From positions 496,001-560,000 of the forward strand of contig CAVQLK010000005.1 in the NCBI GenBank assembly GCA_963713355.1: a stretch of 64,000 bases of DNA. The letters are read 5' to 3'. The notes below the pieces were generated by a model. It searched no databases, was not told the DNA's origin, and saw only the letters and a list, made by a program, of their open reading frames with translations. The position numbers were made by a program, and so were the translations under genes. Positions 62,120 through 64,000 of this stretch are shown piece after piece (the stretch's first letter is position 1; each line of letters opens with the position of its first letter). The stretch comes from FEN-1219 sp963713355. Its GTDB lineage: Bacteria; Pseudomonadota; Gammaproteobacteria; Steroidobacterales; Rariloculaceae.

Positions 62120-63601
62120 CTACGCGCGCTGCTTCGCGTTTTGCGCGAGCAGCGCTTGGCTCTGCTCGTCGAGGATCTGCGTGACGGAGCGCGACAGTGA
62201 CGCGAGGCCCGCGTTGATGAACAACAGCGGAATCGCGATACCGAGGCCGAGCACCGTCGCGATCATCGCTCGGCCGATGCCATCCGCCATCAGACGCGGA
62301 TCGCTCGTGCCCGAAGCCACTATCGCGCGGAACGTGATGATCATGCCGATGACCGTGCCGATGAGGCCCAGCAACGGACCCGCGGCGACGGCCAACCGCA
62401 AGAACGACTGGAAACGCTCGAGGCGAGGTACCTCGCGCAGCACGGCTTCCGAGATGCGCAGCTCTGCGAGCTCCGCACTCGCGATTCGATTGCCGTCGCC
62501 GCGGAATGCCAGGAATACGCGGCCGAGCGGGTTGTTCGGCGACGGATTGTCGAGTTTGCGCAGCTGCGCATTGACGGCGAAACGCGTCAACAGCAGATAA
62601 ACACCCTGGAACACCGCCAACAACACGCCGAGCGCGCCGACCGCGATGATCACGTAACCGACCTCTTCGCCAGCTTCGATGCGGCGCAACCAGTCGGGGC
62701 GCTCGACGAACAGCTCCAACAACTGGCCGCGCGCCGGATCGACCAACGCGCGCTGGTAACCGGCATCCGGAGGCGCGGACTGAAGATCGCGGCCGAGCGC
62801 TCGCAGCTCGCTCACGACCTCGCCGCGCAGCTCGTACAGCGACTTCCGGCTGGGGATATAGCCGAGATAGGTGCCGTCGCTGCTCGCCATGAACGGCCCC
62901 ACGCGCACGACGTCTCTCTGTTCAGAATTTTGACTTTCGTCCACATCCGGAGTCGTCTCGTCATCGGCCTGGAGCACGGCCGTGCGGAATTTGACGACTT
63001 TAGCGCTGTCGGTCATTTCACGAAGAATCTCGTACCACAACCGTTCGAGCTCGAGGATCGACGGCAGCGCCGTCGCACCCGCCAGCCGCCGCAGAAAGTC
63101 GGCGCGCTCTTCGCCTTCCGTCGGGACGCCATACTGCGCCGTAATCAGCGACCCCGCGAGCAGATTAGCCGCGTCGCCGGCAACCTGGCGCGTGACGCCG
63201 AACAGCTCGCCGAGGTTGCCCTGCCGCTCGGTCAACAACGTTTGCGTCTCGGCGATTCGCTGCTCGTTCTCGTTCCACTGCCGGTCGAGCGCGTTGCTAC
63301 GCGCTTCGGCTGCGTTGCGGCGTTGGGTGGCCTCCTGTGCTTCGCGCTCCGCGCGTTGGACTTCGGCCCGGAAACGCTGCTCGCGCTCCTGCGCAAGCTG
63401 GCGTTCTTGATCGCGGAGCCGCTGCACGGTTTGCCGCAGGTTACCGAGCTGAATCGCCGGTTGCGCCGGGGGCGCTGCCTGCGCCGGCGGTTGCGCCGGT
63501 GCTGCGGGCTGCTGCTGGGCGACCACGGCCGTCGCCGTCAGGAACGAGGCGAGAGCCAGCCCTACAAGCCGCTGCCGATAGCACGATAACGAGGCGCTCA
63601 T
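62120..63601 (-). CDS. Large MotA/TolQ/ExbB proton-channel protein
   Basis: 493 residues, more than twice normal ExbB. Signal peptide (LVGLALASFLTATAVVAQ), an alanine/proline stretch, then a long periplasmic coiled coil (LRQTVQRLRDQERQLAQEREQ). The MotA/TolQ/ExbB domain is at the C-terminus (LAVAAGPLLGLIGTVIGMIITFRAI; ALVATVLGLGIAIPLLFINAGL-like). Usually paired with DUF3450, a second ExbB, ExbD and TonB to energise receptors. Overlaps the DUF3450 gene by four bases (ATGA). Confidence 0.88.
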   Translation of the reverse strand: MSASLSCYRQRLVGLALASFLTATAVVAQQQPAAPAQPPAQAAPPAQPAIQLGNLRQTVQRLRDQERQLAQEREQRFRAEVQRAEREAQEATQRRNAAEARSNALDRQWNENEQRIAETQTLLTERQGNLGELFGVTRQVAGDAANLLAGSLITAQYGVPTEGEERADFLRRLAGATALPSILELERLWYEILREMTDSAKVVKFRTAVLQADDETTPDVDESQNSEQRDVVRVGPFMASSDGTYLGYIPSRKSLYELRGEVVSELRALGRDLQSAPPDAGYQRALVDPARGQLLELFVERPDWLRRIEAGEEVGYVIIAVGALGVLLAVFQGVYLLLTRFAVNAQLRKLDNPSPNNPLGRVFLAFRGDGNRIASAELAELRISEAVLREVPRLERFQSFLRLAVAAGPLLGLIGTVIGMIITFRAIVASGTSDPRLMADGIGRAMIATVLGLGIAIPLLFINAGLASLSRSVTQILDEQSQALLAQNAKQRA

Positions 63602-64000
63602 GACCGGCCTCCTTGCGGAGCTGGCACCGGCACGACGATGAGGTCGGGCGCCCTCTCCTCCTTGGCGATGCTCAGCGCTTCCTCGATCTCGTTGGCCGAA
63701 TCGGGATCCGCGACGAACTGCTTGCTGTCGTTATCCCAGTAGCCCGTCTCGCCGTCTTCGATCACGCGGTACATCAGTGACACGCGGCCGAGCCGCACCA
63801 TCTCCGCCTCGCGGCCATCGGTCAACGTTTGGCGGTACGAGGTCATCGTTCGGCCATACTCCATCTCGATCTGATACGCCTCGACGAGGCGGCGGAATTT
63901 CTCCGACGGCGACGCTTCCACGCTCGCCATGAGCTCGGTGAGCCGCTGGATGCGCTCGTCGCGCTCTGCCTTGAAGAACGGCACATCGTTCTGCACGAAT
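63598..64000 (-). CDS. DUF3450 periplasmic protein (C-terminal part, truncated by window edge)
   Basis: The frame is open to 64000, so the start and signal peptide lie outside. The visible 133 residues are coiled-coil then beta-rich: ERDERIQRLTELMASVEASPSEKFRRLVEAYQIEMEYGRTM, MVRLGRVSLMYRVIEDGETGYWD and LSIAKEERAPDLIVVPVPAPQGG. This is the DUF3450 ending. It precedes the ExbB-type gene, as in gammaproteobacterial TonB-energising clusters. Confidence 0.85.
   Translation of the reverse strand, partial: FVQNDVPFFKAERDERIQRLTELMASVEASPSEKFRRLVEAYQIEMEYGRTMTSYRQTLTDGREAEMVRLGRVSLMYRVIEDGETGYWDNDSKQFVADPDSANEIEEALSIAKEERAPDLIVVPVPAPQGGRS

Overview
The window reads as chromosomal DNA of a high-GC gammaproteobacterium. 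The evidence is a DUF3450-ExbB/TolQ type cluster, a cbb3 oxidase, HupE/UreJ, BCAM0308-type, PA2779-type and DUF6644 proteins. A Steroidobacterales- or Xanthomonadales-like source is my inference; no marker here fixes the taxonomy.

Region 1 (1 to about 29 kb) is a dense oxygen/stress-response neighbourhood. At its centre (9334..11132) is a fixJ-fixL pair. The FixL-like kinase keeps the heme-PAS histidine (H61) and arginine (R81) at the same 20-residue spacing as rhizobial FixL, so it should sense O2. At least twelve TACGTA-core boxes close to the recalled FixJ consensus GTAMGTAG lie in the intergenic gaps. They precede an OsmC-DUF302 fusion, BON-CaCA-Usp genes, four universal stress proteins in all, small c-type cytochromes, an orphan groEL, a TraR/DksA-LigAB set, a cytochrome lipoprotein-Yip1-ccoNOQP-adh operon and an alpha/beta hydrolase. 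The layout suggests a self-contained microaerobic regulon. Within it are decayed genes: a beta-CASP metallo-hydrolase, a LOG-family gene, and a hybrid histidine kinase split by two frame changes.

Region 2 (29 to 32 kb) holds a divergent pair: a pentaheme cytochrome and a monoheme cytochrome fused to a predicted outer-membrane beta-barrel.

Region 3 (about 32 to 51 kb) is accessory DNA. It carries an orphan Hg-type merR with its operator-promoter but no mer genes, a MarR-like regulator and a class I cytochrome c. Four tandem copies (about 2.7 kb each, minus strand) follow, encoding secreted G8-domain/parallel beta-helix (CEMIP-like) proteins separated by near-identical terminators; all four are split by frame changes. 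Beyond them are a dipeptidase fragment, a superoxide dismutase with a degenerate second SOD-like half, a tyrosine-integrase remnant, an amber-interrupted gene and two related small helical proteins. The right edge is a GH13 glucan enzyme and tRNA-Cys.

Region 4 (53.5 to 64 kb) returns to housekeeping-style genes: glutaryl-CoA dehydrogenase-like enzyme, SYLF protein, HupE/UreJ, a TPP enzyme behind a perfect dyad, two DUF6644 membrane proteins, PepSY and ApbE proteins, CorA, and the start of an ExbB/DUF3450 TonB-energising cluster that leaves the window.
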